DNA of 64,000 bases from Pseudarthrobacter sp. IC2-21 (GTDB lineage: Bacteria > Actinomycetota > Actinomycetes > Actinomycetales > Micrococcaceae): assembly GCF_034048115.1 (NCBI RefSeq), contig NZ_CP139145.1, forward strand, positions 1,302,001 through 1,366,000, given 5' to 3'. The notes under the pieces are model-generated. The model had not been told where the DNA came from and ran no database searches. It worked only from the letters and a program-made list of their open reading frames with translations. Below, in pieces: positions 43,964-52,967 of this stretch; within the stretch, counting starts at the first letter, position 1; every line of letters begins with the position of its first letter. The position numbers and the translations under genes were made by a program.

Positions 43964-44120
43964 GGGCGTGCCTCCTTGGGGAATGTTGTTCTTCCACGCT
44001 AAGGACGGCGCATTTCGCGGACGGTCGTGCGGTGTTAACGCGCTGTGACATTTGCCTATCCGCCTCCGCAAAGAGGTGTGAGGCGGGAACGGGGACCAGC
44101 AGGTGAGACGAAGCCCACAT

Positions 44121-44155
44121 GTCCATATGTTGGAATGCTTGTCCATTCAATGGAC
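44121..44155. promoter_or_regulatory. Two operator-like palindromes before the MHS transporter
   Basis: A perfect 15-bp palindrome GTCCATT-C-AATGGAC (44141-44155) is preceded, 20 bases away start to start, by a related site at 44121-44135 sharing 10 of 15 positions. Two sites on the same helix face in the narK/MHS divergent region suggest cooperative binding of a dimeric regulator. A TAATAT box at 44165-44170 could be the -10 of the MHS gene. Regulator unknown. Confidence 0.45.
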
Positions 44156-44188
44156 TGCGGGAACTAATATTGAACTCTAACTACTGCA

Positions 44189-44219
44189 GGCCTGGCCGCA
44201 CCACGCCAGGCCGTTTTTT
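44189..44219 (+). terminator. Intrinsic terminator in the leader of the MHS transporter gene
   Basis: GGCCTGGC (44189-44196) pairs with GCCAGGCC (44205-44212), 8-base loop, followed by G and TTTTTT (44214-44219). It ends 14 bases before the start codon of the next gene; the ribosome site follows directly. Placed in a 5' leader it looks like an attenuator; alternatively it ends an upstream short RNA. Confidence 0.75.
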
Positions 44220-44233
44220 GTGAAGGTGTTCAA

Positions 44234-45646
44234 ATGTCATCCAACCCAACCACCGCGGAGCCAGGCTCGGCCAAGGCTGTGAATTCGCGCGGGCGCGTGA
44301 TCGTGGCCAGCCTGATCGGCACCACCGTGGAGTTCTACGACTTCTACGTCTACGCCACCGCCGCCGTGCTGGTGTTCCCGGCACTGTTCTTCCCCAACCA
44401 GAACGAGACCACCCAGCTCCTGAGCTCCTTCGCGGTATTCGGTGTGGCGTTCGTGGCCCGTCCGCTGGGGTCCATTGTGTTTGGCCACTTCGGTGACAAG
44501 TTCGGCCGCAAGGGCACCCTGGTGGCCTCGCTGCTGACCATGGGCATCGCCACCTTCCTGATCGGCTGCCTGCCCACGGCCAAGGTGGACGGCTGGGAAT
44601 TCTGGGCTCCGGCCCTCCTGGTTGTGATGCGGTTCTTCCAGGGCCTCGCCCTCGGCGGCGAGTGGAGCGGCGCTGCGCTGCTGGCCACCGAGAACGCACC
44701 CGCCAACAAGCGCGCCATTTACGGCACGTTCCCGCAGCTGGGTGCACCCATCGGCTTCATCATTGCGAACGTGATCTTCCTGGTTGCCAGCTACACCCTG
44801 TCTCCGCAGGCCTTCATGGACTGGGGCTGGCGGGTGCCGTTCCTGCTCAGCGCCGTGATGGTCATCATCGGCCTCTGGGTCCGCCTCAAACTGATCGAGA
44901 CCCCGGCCTTCACCAAGGTGCTCGAATCCAAAGAGGTGGCCAAGCTGCCCCTGGCCCGCGTCTTCAAGACCAGCTGGCGTCCGCTGATCCTGGGCACCTT
45001 CATCATGCTCGCCACCTACGTGCTCTTCTACCTGATGACCACCTTCACCCTGACCTACGGCACGCGCGCCGCCACCCTGGATTCCGCCAAGGCCGCAGCC
45101 GAGAAGGCCGGCAAGCCGATGACCGAGGCAGCAGCCGCCGCGTTCGTTCCCGGCCTCGGCTACTCCCGCAACGACTTCCTCTGGATGCTGATTGCCGGCG
45201 TCGTGTTCTTCGGCATCTTCACCCTGGTGTCAGGGCCGCTCGCCGAAAAGTACGGCCGCCGCAAGATGCTGCTGTCAGTGACTGCCGGCATCTTTGTCTT
45301 CGGGCTGCTGTGGGTCCCGCTGTTCAGCGGCGGCTTTGTGGGCACCATGGCCCTGCTGATCCTGGGCTTCTCCCTGATGGGCCTCACCTTCGGGCCCATG
45401 GGGGCGATCCTGCCGGAACTGTTCCCCACCAACGTGCGGTACACGGGCTCGGCCATCAGCTATAACGTCTCAAGCATCCTTGGTGCTGCCGTGGCGCCGT
45501 TCATCGCCGTCTGGCTGTGGGAACTGGCCAAGGGCAGCCCCGTGCTGGTGGGCGTCTACCTCACCGTGATGTCCGTGCTGACGCTCTTCGCGCTGTTCGT
45601 CAGCAAGGAAACCCGCGACCTCGACTATGAGAACAACGTGGCCTGA
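44234..45646 (+). CDS. MHS-family MFS metabolite:proton symporter
   Basis: 470 residues with about 12 membrane helices. Belongs to the ShiA/ProP-like metabolite:H+ symporter branch: IGTTVEFYDFYVYATAAVLV near 27-46, GHFGDKFGRKG loop 2-3 signature, FQGLALGGEWSGAALLATEN and a matching GPLAEKYGRRKM in the second half. Substrate not deducible (organic acids, betaine or shikimate are typical of relatives). ATG at 44234 follows TGAAGG. Control is likely at the leader terminator and the palindromes upstream. A hairpin terminator follows. Confidence 0.9.
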   Translation: MSSNPTTAEPGSAKAVNSRGRVIVASLIGTTVEFYDFYVYATAAVLVFPALFFPNQNETTQLLSSFAVFGVAFVARPLGSIVFGHFGDKFGRKGTLVASLLTMGIATFLIGCLPTAKVDGWEFWAPALLVVMRFFQGLALGGEWSGAALLATENAPANKRAIYGTFPQLGAPIGFIIANVIFLVASYTLSPQAFMDWGWRVPFLLSAVMVIIGLWVRLKLIETPAFTKVLESKEVAKLPLARVFKTSWRPLILGTFIMLATYVLFYLMTTFTLTYGTRAATLDSAKAAAEKAGKPMTEAAAAAFVPGLGYSRNDFLWMLIAGVVFFGIFTLVSGPLAEKYGRRKMLLSVTAGIFVFGLLWVPLFSGGFVGTMALLILGFSLMGLTFGPMGAILPELFPTNVRYTGSAISYNVSSILGAAVAPFIAVWLWELAKGSPVLVGVYLTVMSVLTLFALFVSKETRDLDYENNVA

Positions 45647-45681
45647 CGCTTCGGAGACCGCTCCGCACAGCCCGGTTGCTG

Positions 45682-45736
45682 ACAGAACTGCCCGGCGCCT
45701 CCCCGACATTCCGGGAAGCGCGCCGGGCATTTCTGT
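45682..45736 (+). terminator. Hairpin terminator after the MHS transporter
   Basis: ACAGAA/TTCTGT plus GCCCGGCGC/GCGCCGGGC form a stem of about 17 bp with one mismatch around a 21-base apical region. It lies between convergent genes and can serve both strands. Confidence 0.75.
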
Positions 45737-45797
45737 GCCCGGGGCGGCCAACAGGGCGGGAACCGTACGACGGCGGCGCCACCCCGCGCCGGCGGGC

Positions 45798-46529
45798 TCA
45801 GCTTGCGTAGCGGGCGACGAAGTTCTTCAGGATGGTCATGGGCTCGGTCACCGTGAAGTGTTGGGCCGCCACCATCAGGTCCTCCGCGGACTCCGGCGGA
45901 AAGTAACCCGCATGGCGGTAGATGTCGATCCGGGTGACCAGGCCCCGGACGTCCAGTTCGGGATGGAACTGGGTGGCGTACAGATTCTCTTTGATCCGGA
46001 ACATCTGGACCGGGCAGGCCTGGGAGGACGCAAGCAGCACCGCGTGCGGTGGGAGCCTGGTGCAGGCCTCCTTGTGGCCGGTGAAGGCCGTGAACCTGGC
46101 CGGCATGCCGCGCAGCACCGGATCCGCGAGGCCGGCGTCCGTCAGCTCGATCTCCACGCCGCCCAGCGATTCGCCGAACGTCCTGTCGATCACCGCGCCC
46201 TGATGCGCTCCCAGCGTCCCCACCCCGTAGCACGCACCGAGGAACGGAAAGTCCTGGTCCACGATCCGGTCAAGCAGCCCGGCCAGCTCCCGCTCCACGC
46301 GATGCTGGATGGCGCTTTTCTGATGGGCCGGATCGCTGGACGTGAACGGGCTGCCGCCCACAATCACGCCGGAGTATGCCGCCAGGTCCAGCTCCGGCAG
46401 GGGACCGGCCTCAAGCCGGATGCGGTGGAGCTGTTCAGGCGCCAGTCCGCCGTAACGCAGGTACGCGGCGTATTCGTCCTCGGCGGCGGCATCTTCGGCC
46501 CGGGAGGCCAGGAGCAGGAAAGGCTTCAC
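45798..46529 (-). CDS. Class I glutamine amidotransferase
   Basis: 243-residue stand-alone GATase1 protein. The nucleophile elbow is FLGACYGVGTLGA with Cys at residue 100; the catalytic His-Glu is in YATQFHPELD near residue 190. An oxyanion-type GVIVGGSPF loop lies at 54-62. Such proteins hydrolyse glutamine for a partner or act as gamma-glutamyl hydrolases on small amines; no synthase partner is adjacent. ATG at 46529; single-gene unit converging with the MHS transporter. Confidence 0.88.
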   Translation of the reverse strand: MKPFLLLASRAEDAAAEDEYAAYLRYGGLAPEQLHRIRLEAGPLPELDLAAYSGVIVGGSPFTSSDPAHQKSAIQHRVERELAGLLDRIVDQDFPFLGACYGVGTLGAHQGAVIDRTFGESLGGVEIELTDAGLADPVLRGMPARFTAFTGHKEACTRLPPHAVLLASSQACPVQMFRIKENLYATQFHPELDVRGLVTRIDIYRHAGYFPPESAEDLMVAAQHFTVTEPMTILKNFVARYAS

Positions 46530-46588
46530 AGGCTAAGTCTGCCCGCGGCCCCCGGCTGAGCGCCAGAGCACGCCCCACCCCCAAGTAA

Positions 46589-46636
46589 GTAGCACTAACT
46601 GACGTTTTGGGCCCTCATAACGACAGATAGCGCTAC
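46589..46636. repeat. Interrupted 48-bp palindrome
   Basis: GTAGC/GCTAC, CTA/TAG and CGTT/AACG pair symmetrically across 46589-46636, interrupted by single mismatches and a 5-base internal asymmetry. It is more AT-rich than its surroundings and starts 22 bases after the SnoaL-like gene stop on the minus strand. It may be a terminator or a dispersed palindromic repeat of the genus; only one copy is visible. Confidence 0.45.
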
Positions 46637-46658
46637 CCAGTTGGGATGGACGGTGCTG

Positions 46659-47111
46659 TCAGTGGCCGGCGGGCTCACCCGCGGGCTGGGCGAGGGAACG
46701 CCGGGACTGCGGGCGTGCGGCCGGGTCGGCGTGCCGGTGGACCAGCTTCCAGTACCCTTCTTCGCGGCGGAAAACACTGGTCACCCGGAGCGCGAACTCC
46801 TCGGTGAGCGGGGCACTCTCCAGGCGGGCCCGGAAGTGTTCGGTCTCCACCAGGTACGCGGTGTCCCTTGCGGTGTAGGACGTGATGGTGTCGAAGCCCA
46901 GCATCTCGCCGTCCTGGAACTGCCGGGAGGCCTGGTCCAGGCGTGCCTCGACCTGCGCCCAGCCACGGGCAATGCCGCCGAAAGGATTAGCCAGGGTGAC
47001 GTCGTCGAGCCGTGAATACAGGTCCTTGACCGGCCCGGGGTTGCCGCGGGTGATCTCCGGAACGGCGAGGTGGTAGCGGGCAACTTCTTCTTCGAAACTG
47101 GGTGCAAGCAT
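46659..47111 (-). CDS. SnoaL-like / NTF2-fold protein
   Basis: 150-residue protein of the cone-shaped NTF2/SnoaL type: an N-terminal helix (FEEEVARYHLAVPEITRGNP), then beta strands such as YLVETEHFRARLES and EFALRVTSVFRREEGYWKLV, with the RxxxGWKLVHRH-like ending common to SnoaL/DUF4440 proteins. The C-terminal tail (residues 130-150) is Arg/Gln/Ala-rich and probably disordered. Substrate unknown. ATG at 47111, 18 bases downstream of the biotin carboxylase gene, so probably the last gene of that transcript. Confidence 0.8.
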   Translation of the reverse strand: MLAPSFEEEVARYHLAVPEITRGNPGPVKDLYSRLDDVTLANPFGGIARGWAQVEARLDQASRQFQDGEMLGFDTITSYTARDTAYLVETEHFRARLESAPLTEEFALRVTSVFRREEGYWKLVHRHADPAARPQSRRSLAQPAGEPAGH

Positions 47112-47129
47112 GGGGTGCCTCGGTCGCGT

Positions 47130-48935
47130 CTAGTCTTCGATGGTGGCGATGACGGCGCCCGCCGCGATCGTTTCACCGGCGGCGGCGCCCAGGCCCGTGA
47201 TGGTCCCGGAACGGTGTGCGGTCAGGGGCTGTTCCATCTTCATGGCTTCCAGCACAACAATCAGATCGCCTTCGACCACCACGTCGCCGTTGGCCACAGC
47301 CACCTTGACGATGGTGCCCTGCATCGGGGAGGTCAGTGAATCGCCGGTGGCTGCCGCTGCCGCCCCGCCTGAGCGGAGGCGTTTCTTGGACTTGCCGGCC
47401 TTCGCGACGGTGCCCGTGCCGAGCGATCCGAGGGAGGCCGGCAGAACCACTTCGAGGCGCTTGCCGCCGACCTCAACCACCACGCGCTGGCGTTCCCCGG
47501 CGTCCTCGGGCGCTGGCGTTCCGTCCTGGGACCAGGCGGGAAGATCATTGACGAATTCGGTTTCGATCCAGCGGGTGTGGATCTTGAAGGGGCCCTCGGC
47601 GGGAGCGAAGTCCGGGTTGGTGACCACGGCCAGGTCGAAGGGGATAACGGTGGGGATGCCTTCCACCACCATCTCCTCCAGGGCCCGGCGTGAGCGCTGC
47701 AGAGCCTGGGCGCGGGTGGCGCCGGTGACGATCAGCTTGGAGAGCATGGAGTCGAAGTTGCCGCTGATGATGTCGCCCTGCTCCACACCGGAATCAATCC
47801 GGATGCCGGGGCCGGTGGGGTTCTTCAGGGCCGTGATGGTTCCCGGAGCGGGCATGAAGTTCCGGCCCGGGTCCTCGCCGGTAATACGGAACTCGATGGA
47901 ATGGCCGCGGACTTCGGGGTCTCCGTAGCCCAGTTCCTCGCCGCGGGCCAGGCGGAACTGCTCGCGCACCAGGTCGATGCCGGTGACCTCTTCGGAGACA
48001 CAGTGCTCCACCTGCAGGCGGGTGTTGACCTCCAGGAACGAGATGGTGCCGTCCTGGCCCACCAGGAATTCGCAGGTGCCTGCCCCGAGGTAGCCGGCTT
48101 CCTTCAGAATGGCCTTGGATGATTCGTACAGCCGGCGGTTCTGCTCCTCGGTGAGGAACGGGGCCGGAGCCTCTTCCACGAGCTTCTGGTTGCGGCGCTG
48201 CAGGGAGCAATCGCGGGTGGAGATGACCACCACGTTGCCGTGGGCGTCGGCGAGGCACTGGGTTTCCACGTGGCGCGGTGCGTCCAGGAAGCGTTCTATG
48301 AAGCACTCGCCGCGGCCGAAGGCTGCGGTGGCTTCGCGGACCGCGGACTCGAACAGTTCCGGGATTTCCTCGCGGGTGCGGGCCACTTTGATGCCGCGGC
48401 CGCCGCCGCCGAAGGCAGCCTTGATGGCCACCGGCAGGCCGAACTTGTCCACAAACTCAAGGATTTCCTCGGCCGACTGCACAGGGTCGGCGGTGCCGGG
48501 AACCTGGGGGGCGCCCACCTTCTCGGCGATGTGCCGGGCCTGGACCTTGTCTCCGAGGGCCGAGATGGCGTCCGGGCCCGGTCCGATCCAGGTGATGCCG
48601 GCCTCGATGACCTTGGCAGCGAACTGCGCGTTTTCGGCGAGGAACCCGTAGCCCGGGTGGATGGCGTCGGCGCCGGACTGGCGGGCAACGTCGATGATTT
48701 TGTCCATCACCAGGTAGGACTCGGCAGCCGTGGTGCCGCCCAGGGAATAGGCCTCGTCGGCGAGCCGGACATGCAGGGCGTCCCGGTCCGGATCGGCGTA
48801 GACAGCCACGGAGGCAATGCCTTCATCACGTGCCGCGCGGATGATCCGCACTGCGATTTCGCCGCGGTTGGCGATCAGCACCTTGGTGAGGTTCGACTGC
48901 ACGGGACTTGCGGACTGCTCCAAAATTGCTGACAA
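47130..48935 (-). CDS. Acyl-CoA carboxylase alpha subunit (biotin carboxylase + BCCP)
   Basis: 601-residue AccA3-type subunit that carboxylates its own biotin with ATP and bicarbonate and serves acetyl-/propionyl-CoA carboxylases. Biotin carboxylase domain over about 1-450: [20 protein letters not shown] (18-37), the ATP-grasp loop [13 protein letters not shown], and [18 protein letters not shown]. Linker with Lys-rich [10 protein letters not shown], then a biotinyl domain with [11 protein letters not shown], biotinylated Lys near 566. ATG at 48935. The transferase partner accD/accE lies 8 kb away and birA beyond it. Confidence 0.95.
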   Translation of the reverse strand: MSAILEQSASPVQSNLTKVLIANRGEIAVRIIRAARDEGIASVAVYADPDRDALHVRLADEAYSLGGTTAAESYLVMDKIIDVARQSGADAIHPGYGFLAENAQFAAKVIEAGITWIGPGPDAISALGDKVQARHIAEKVGAPQVPGTADPVQSAEEILEFVDKFGLPVAIKAAFGGGGRGIKVARTREEIPELFESAVREATAAFGRGECFIERFLDAPRHVETQCLADAHGNVVVISTRDCSLQRRNQKLVEEAPAPFLTEEQNRRLYESSKAILKEAGYLGAGTCEFLVGQDGTISFLEVNTRLQVEHCVSEEVTGIDLVREQFRLARGEELGYGDPEVRGHSIEFRITGEDPGRNFMPAPGTITALKNPTGPGIRIDSGVEQGDIISGNFDSMLSKLIVTGATRAQALQRSRRALEEMVVEGIPTVIPFDLAVVTNPDFAPAEGPFKIHTRWIETEFVNDLPAWSQDGTPAPEDAGERQRVVVEVGGKRLEVVLPASLGSLGTGTVAKAGKSKKRLRSGGAAAAATGDSLTSPMQGTIVKVAVANGDVVVEGDLIVVLEAMKMEQPLTAHRSGTITGLGAAAGETIAAGAVIATIED

Positions 48936-49017
48936 GGCGTCTCCTTCTTTCCTTCAGGGAGCCTAGCGCGATTTTGAGGGTTCCGCCGATATTACTTGCG
49001 GATTCCGCGCGTAAACG

Positions 49018-49052
49018 GGGGCGGCTTTGTAGGGTCCCTACAAAGCCGCCCC
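49018..49052. terminator. 17-bp inverted repeat, terminator of maf
   Basis: 49018-49034 and 49036-49052 are exact reverse complements separated by a single T, giving a 15-bp stem with a tiny loop. It begins 14 bases beyond the maf stop (minus strand); GAATTTTG follows in the plus direction. Separates maf from the carboxylase alpha gene. Confidence 0.75.
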
Positions 49053-49065
49053 GAATTTTGCCGAA

Positions 49066-49734
49066 TTATTCCGCGGACCACAGATCGGTGATGCGCACCT
49101 GTGCCTGACCCAGCAAGGCCCGCAGCGTCGAAATGGAAAGTCCGACGACGGTGTGCGGGTCCCCGTCCACCTTCCGGATAAACGCCCCGCCGAAGCCGTC
49201 AATGGTGAACGAACCGGCGCAGTGCAGCGGCTCACCGGTGGCGATGTAGGCATCGATTTCCGCCGGTTCCATGTCCGTGAAGTGGACCTCTGCGGAGGTG
49301 ACCGCCCCGAGGGTGGCGCCGGATCCCGGCGCCGCCCCGCCGTCGTCGGACGTTTCATCCCCGCTGCCGGCGGCAACCGCGCGGCAGTCCACCAGCCAGT
49401 GGCCGGTGTGCAGCACCCCGCTGTTCCCGCTCATCCGGAGCATCCGCGCACGGGCGACGTCGGCGGTGTACGGCTTGCCGTGCGCCTCGCCGTCGAACTC
49501 GAACACCGAGTCGCAGCCGATGACCAGCGCGCCCTCCGCCTCCGGCAGCGCGGCCACGGCCTCGGCCTTGGCCCGCGCAAGCAGCAGGGCGGTATCGTGC
49601 GGATCAGTAACGCCGTAGCGGGCCTGGACGGCGTCCTCATCCACGTCCGAGACCAGCACAGAGTGCTGAATCCCGGCGTCGGCAAGGAGTTTCGTGCGGG
49701 CAGGGGACTGGGAGGCCAGGATCAATCGGGTCAC
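49066..49734 (-). CDS. Maf family nucleoside-triphosphate pyrophosphatase
   Basis: 222-residue Maf protein, house-cleaning pyrophosphatase that hydrolyses non-canonical NTPs. Visible: LILASQSPARTKLLADAG (4-21), VIGCDSVFEFDGEAHGKP with the catalytic Asp, and the C-terminal GSFTIDGFGGAFIRKVDGD and VVGLSISTLRALL. The middle holds a Gly/Asp/Ala-rich insert (GSGDETSDDGGAAPGSG) absent from most homologues. ATG at 49734. Its link with acyl-CoA carboxylase genes is conserved in actinobacteria (e.g. mycobacterial Rv3279c-Rv3285). Confidence 0.93.
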   Translation of the reverse strand: MTRLILASQSPARTKLLADAGIQHSVLVSDVDEDAVQARYGVTDPHDTALLLARAKAEAVAALPEAEGALVIGCDSVFEFDGEAHGKPYTADVARARMLRMSGNSGVLHTGHWLVDCRAVAAGSGDETSDDGGAAPGSGATLGAVTSAEVHFTDMEPAEIDAYIATGEPLHCAGSFTIDGFGGAFIRKVDGDPHTVVGLSISTLRALLGQAQVRITDLWSAE

Positions 49735-49743
49735 GTATTCAGC

Positions 49744-52269
49744 CTAGTGGACCGGCTCCGCAAGCCGCTGCGTCCCGGCTTCCCGGCGTTCGAGCTGGGC
49801 GCCCTCCACGTCCACGTCCGGCAGGATCCGGTCCAGCCACTTGGGCAGCCACCAGGTCTTTTCGCCGAGCAGGTACATCACGGCCGGCACAATGGTCATC
49901 CGGACCACAAAGGCGTCAAGCAGCACGCCGAAGGCCATGGCAAAACCGAGGGGCCGGACCATGGTCAGGTGGCTGAAGATGAACCCGGCGAACACACTGA
50001 CCATGATGATGGCGGCGGCCGTCACCACGGCGCCGGCGTGGCTAAAGCCGATCCGGACCGCTTTTTTGGCCGGGGCGCCATGCATGTAGGACTCACGCAT
50101 GCCCGAGGCGATGAACACCTGGTAGTCCATGGCAAGGCCGAACAGCACACCGATCAGGATGATCGGCAGGAAGCTCAGCACGGCGCCGGGATTCGCGACG
50201 TCGAACACGGTTCCCAGCCAGCCCCACTGGTAGACGGCCACCACGAGTCCGAACGCGGCGGCGAGCGAGAGCAGGAAACCGCCGGTTGCCAGCAGGGGAA
50301 CCACGATGGAGCGGAACACCAGCAGCAGCAGAAGCAGGGAAAGTCCGACGACGATCGCCAGGTAGGGCGGCAGGGCGTCGCCAAGTTTCGTGGAGACGTC
50401 GATGTTGCCGGCGGTCTGGCCGGTCAGTCCGATGGCCACTCCGGTCTCGGCCTGGATCTGTGCACCGCGTTCGCGGAGCTCACTGACCACCTGCACGGTA
50501 CCGGCCTTGGCCGGACCCTCCCGGGGGATGACCTGGAAGACGGCGGTCCGGCGGTCCTCGCTCAACGCCACCGGAACGGCCGCCACCACATTGTCCACGC
50601 CGCGGATCCGGTCGGCGACGTCGTACTGCAGCTTTTGGGCCTGGGTGGCGTCCAGGTTGGCCGGGAATTCCCCGACCACCACGATGGGGCCGGTGACGCC
50701 TTCGCCGAAGCTGCGGGCGGTCACGTCGTAGGCCTGGTAGGCCTCGGAGTCCACCGGTTCGGAGCCGCCGTCGGGCAGGGCGAGCTGGAGCTGCGCGGCC
50801 GGCAGGGCCAGGGTGCCCAGCAGGAGGACGCCGGCGACGAGCGCCACGATGGGGTGCCTGGTGACCAGGGCGCCCCAGCCGCGGTTGCTCCTGGCCTCGT
50901 CCTTGGCCTGGTCGGCCGCCTCGTGGCCTGCCTCGGCGTTGTGCGCTTCGGCTTTGGCCCAGGCCCGCCGGGAAATGATGCGCCGCCCGATCAGGGAGAG
51001 CATGGCCGGGGTGAGCGAGAGGGCCACCAGGACGGCCACGGCCACGGTTCCGGCTGCCGCCAGGCCCATGACGCTCAGGAAGGGCAGGCCCGGTACCACC
51101 AGGGCGGCCAGCGCGATGATGACGGTCAGCCCGGCAAACAGCACGGCATTGCCGGAGGTTCCGGTGGCGCGGGCCACCGACTCTTCGGGATCCATGCCGG
51201 TGAGCAGCTGGGTCCGGTGCCGGTTGACGATGAAGAGGGAGTAGTCGATGCCCACGGCCAGGCCAAGCATGAGGGCCAGCATGGGCGAGATGGAGCTCAT
51301 GCTGAACGCTCCCGAGAGGGCGAAGGTGATGCCCACGCCGACGGCGACGCCGATGATGGCCATCAGCAGCGGCAGTCCGGCGGCGATCAGGGTGCCAAGC
51401 ATCAGGATCAGCACCAGGGCCGCGACGCCGATGCCAATGATTTCCGCGGTGCCGAACAGCTCGGAAATGTCCTCGGTGATTTCCTTGCTGGCCAGGGCGG
51501 TGACGCCGGCGGCCGACGTTTCATGCGCGATGTCCTGCACCTGCTGGCGGACAGCGGGGGTGAGGGCGTTGATGGCGGTGGTGAACTGGACCTGGGCCAC
51601 TGCGGCCTGGCCGTCCGCCGAGACAAAGCGGATTCCCTGTGAGGCCTCTGCCTGCCGCTTGCCGAGTTCCAGTTTCGCCTTGGCGGCGTCGAGTTCCTTG
51701 GTGCCGGCGGCAAGCTGTTCCTGGCCTTGCGCCAGCGCGGCTTTCTGCTGTCCCAGCTGGGCCTCGATCAGGGCAGCGGGAGCCCCGGCCGCCTTCAGCT
51801 GCTGCTCCGCAGCGCTCAGCTGCGCTGCGCCGGCGTCGAGCTGGGCGCGTGAGGCGTCCAGCTGCGCCTGGCCTGTGGCAAGTTGCTGCCCGCCATCGGT
51901 GATGGCCTGCCCGGCCTGGTCCAGCTGCGCCTGGGTGGCGAAGGGGTCCGTGGTGGCCTTGACGTCAGGGAGGTCACCGAGTTTGGCGAGGGCAGCCGTG
52001 ACTGCTGCGCGGCTTTGGTCCGTGAAGCCGCCTGCAGGGGCTTCGAAGACGATGCTCGCGGAGCCGCCCGAGGCAGCGGGGAGTTCCTGCTTCAACTTGT
52101 CCGCGATGCGCTGGGTCTCGGTGCCCGGAATCTGGAAGTTGTTGGAGAGTGTGCCGTGGAAGGCGGCAGCGGAGCCGCCCACGGCCACCAGCGCCGCGAG
52201 CCACAGTGAGATGACCAGCCAGCGGTGGCGGTAGGAGAACTTGCCGAGGCGATAAAGCAGCAGGGCCAT
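49744..52269 (-). CDS. MMPL family RND transporter
   Basis: 841-residue exporter with two repeats of one TM helix, a periplasmic domain and a block of about five TM helices. It resembles YdfJ/MmpL lipid or drug transporters; motif LALMLGLAVGIDYSLFIVNR and its second-half counterpart VLFGLAMDYQVFIASGMRE carry the proton-relay Asp/Tyr. The first periplasmic loop (about residues 120-220) has heptad-like QLDA repeats (AQLDASRAQLDAGAAQL), probably coiled coil. ATG at 52269 is one base after the TetR stop, so both form one operon under that repressor. Substrate unknown. Confidence 0.92.
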   Translation of the reverse strand: MALLLYRLGKFSYRHRWLVISLWLAALVAVGGSAAAFHGTLSNNFQIPGTETQRIADKLKQELPAASGGSASIVFEAPAGGFTDQSRAAVTAALAKLGDLPDVKATTDPFATQAQLDQAGQAITDGGQQLATGQAQLDASRAQLDAGAAQLSAAEQQLKAAGAPAALIEAQLGQQKAALAQGQEQLAAGTKELDAAKAKLELGKRQAEASQGIRFVSADGQAAVAQVQFTTAINALTPAVRQQVQDIAHETSAAGVTALASKEITEDISELFGTAEIIGIGVAALVLILMLGTLIAAGLPLLMAIIGVAVGVGITFALSGAFSMSSISPMLALMLGLAVGIDYSLFIVNRHRTQLLTGMDPEESVARATGTSGNAVLFAGLTVIIALAALVVPGLPFLSVMGLAAAGTVAVAVLVALSLTPAMLSLIGRRIISRRAWAKAEAHNAEAGHEAADQAKDEARSNRGWGALVTRHPIVALVAGVLLLGTLALPAAQLQLALPDGGSEPVDSEAYQAYDVTARSFGEGVTGPIVVVGEFPANLDATQAQKLQYDVADRIRGVDNVVAAVPVALSEDRRTAVFQVIPREGPAKAGTVQVVSELRERGAQIQAETGVAIGLTGQTAGNIDVSTKLGDALPPYLAIVVGLSLLLLLLVFRSIVVPLLATGGFLLSLAAAFGLVVAVYQWGWLGTVFDVANPGAVLSFLPIILIGVLFGLAMDYQVFIASGMRESYMHGAPAKKAVRIGFSHAGAVVTAAAIIMVSVFAGFIFSHLTMVRPLGFAMAFGVLLDAFVVRMTIVPAVMYLLGEKTWWLPKWLDRILPDVDVEGAQLERREAGTQRLAEPVH

Positions 52270-52270
52270 G

Positions 52271-52939
52271 TCAGAGCCGTTCTTTGAGGAGGGTAGGTGT
52301 AGTTGGAGCGGAGGCGGCAGGACTGCCGAAGCCGGAGCCCAGGTGGCCCATCGCGTCAATCAGCAGCTGGCGGAGGACGGCAAGGGAAGCAGGCGACAGG
52401 TCCGCGCCGCGCTGGGAGAACCAGACGTCCATGGCCGCCTTGCCGCAGGAGATAACGGCACCGGCCAGGGCGCGCAGGTAGAGCTCATCGACGGCGGCAC
52501 CGGGAGTTGCCGCGAAGCGTTCCCGTGCCGCGCTGATGATCTGCTCGGTGCAGTGATCCCAGGCCTCAAGTTCTGAGCGGGAAAGGAGCGCGTTCTCCTG
52601 GGTCAGGGTGAACAGCTCGGCCAGGGGTGCCACGGTCATCGGGTCCGCCAGCTGCATGAGGGCCGCGCGCGCTGATTCGAGGATGGGCTCATCGGCGGGG
52701 CGCTGCCGGAATTGCTGCAGGGCGCTGTCCAGGAAGCCGTGCGTCACCGAGGCCAGCGCCGCCTCAATGCCGCCGAAGTAGTTGAAGAAGGTCCGCCGGG
52801 AGATTCCCGCCATCTCCGCAATGTCCTCCACGGTGAAGTTTCCCGGACCGTGCCGGCGCAAAAGCGTCAAGGCGGCATCGGTGATGGCCTGGCGGGTGGC
52901 GGCCTTGTTGAGTTCGCGCCGTGAAAGGGTTTCGGTCAC
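52271..52939 (-). CDS. TetR/AcrR repressor of the MMPL operon
   Basis: 222 residues. N-terminal HTH at about 10-57: AATRQAITDAALTLLRRHG then FTVEDIAEMAGISRRTFFNY. The C-terminal domain is helical. ATG at 52939. Co-transcribed with the MMPL gene and preceded, 13 bases upstream of the start, by a 16-bp palindrome likely to be its operator; autoregulation of the operon is therefore the simplest model. Inducer unknown, presumably the exported compound. Confidence 0.9.
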   Translation of the reverse strand: MTETLSRRELNKAATRQAITDAALTLLRRHGPGNFTVEDIAEMAGISRRTFFNYFGGIEAALASVTHGFLDSALQQFRQRPADEPILESARAALMQLADPMTVAPLAELFTLTQENALLSRSELEAWDHCTEQIISAARERFAATPGAAVDELYLRALAGAVISCGKAAMDVWFSQRGADLSPASLAVLRQLLIDAMGHLGSGFGSPAASAPTTPTLLKERL

Positions 52940-52951
52940 AAAATTACACTA

Positions 52952-52967
52952 CGTGCAAGTTTGCACG
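52952..52967. promoter_or_regulatory. Operator palindrome CGTGCAA-GT-TTGCACG
   Basis: Perfect 7-2-7 inverted repeat in the promoter region of the tetR-MMPL operon, 13 bases from the tetR start. The flanking sequence continues with partial repeats (GCGCAAATT). Size and place fit a TetR dimer site. It lies 135 bases from the divergent secreted-protein gene and might also affect it. Confidence 0.6.

Noticed and set aside
44034..44049. GTCAC-n6-TTAAC as a full GlnR box for narK
   Set aside because: Only two half-sites with one imperfect and no further units at 11-base steps; kept only as a weak remark.
49153..51642. 829-codon plus-strand frame
   Set aside because: Spans the antisense of both maf and the MMPL gene; His/Gly/Gln/Asp-rich composition with no domain.
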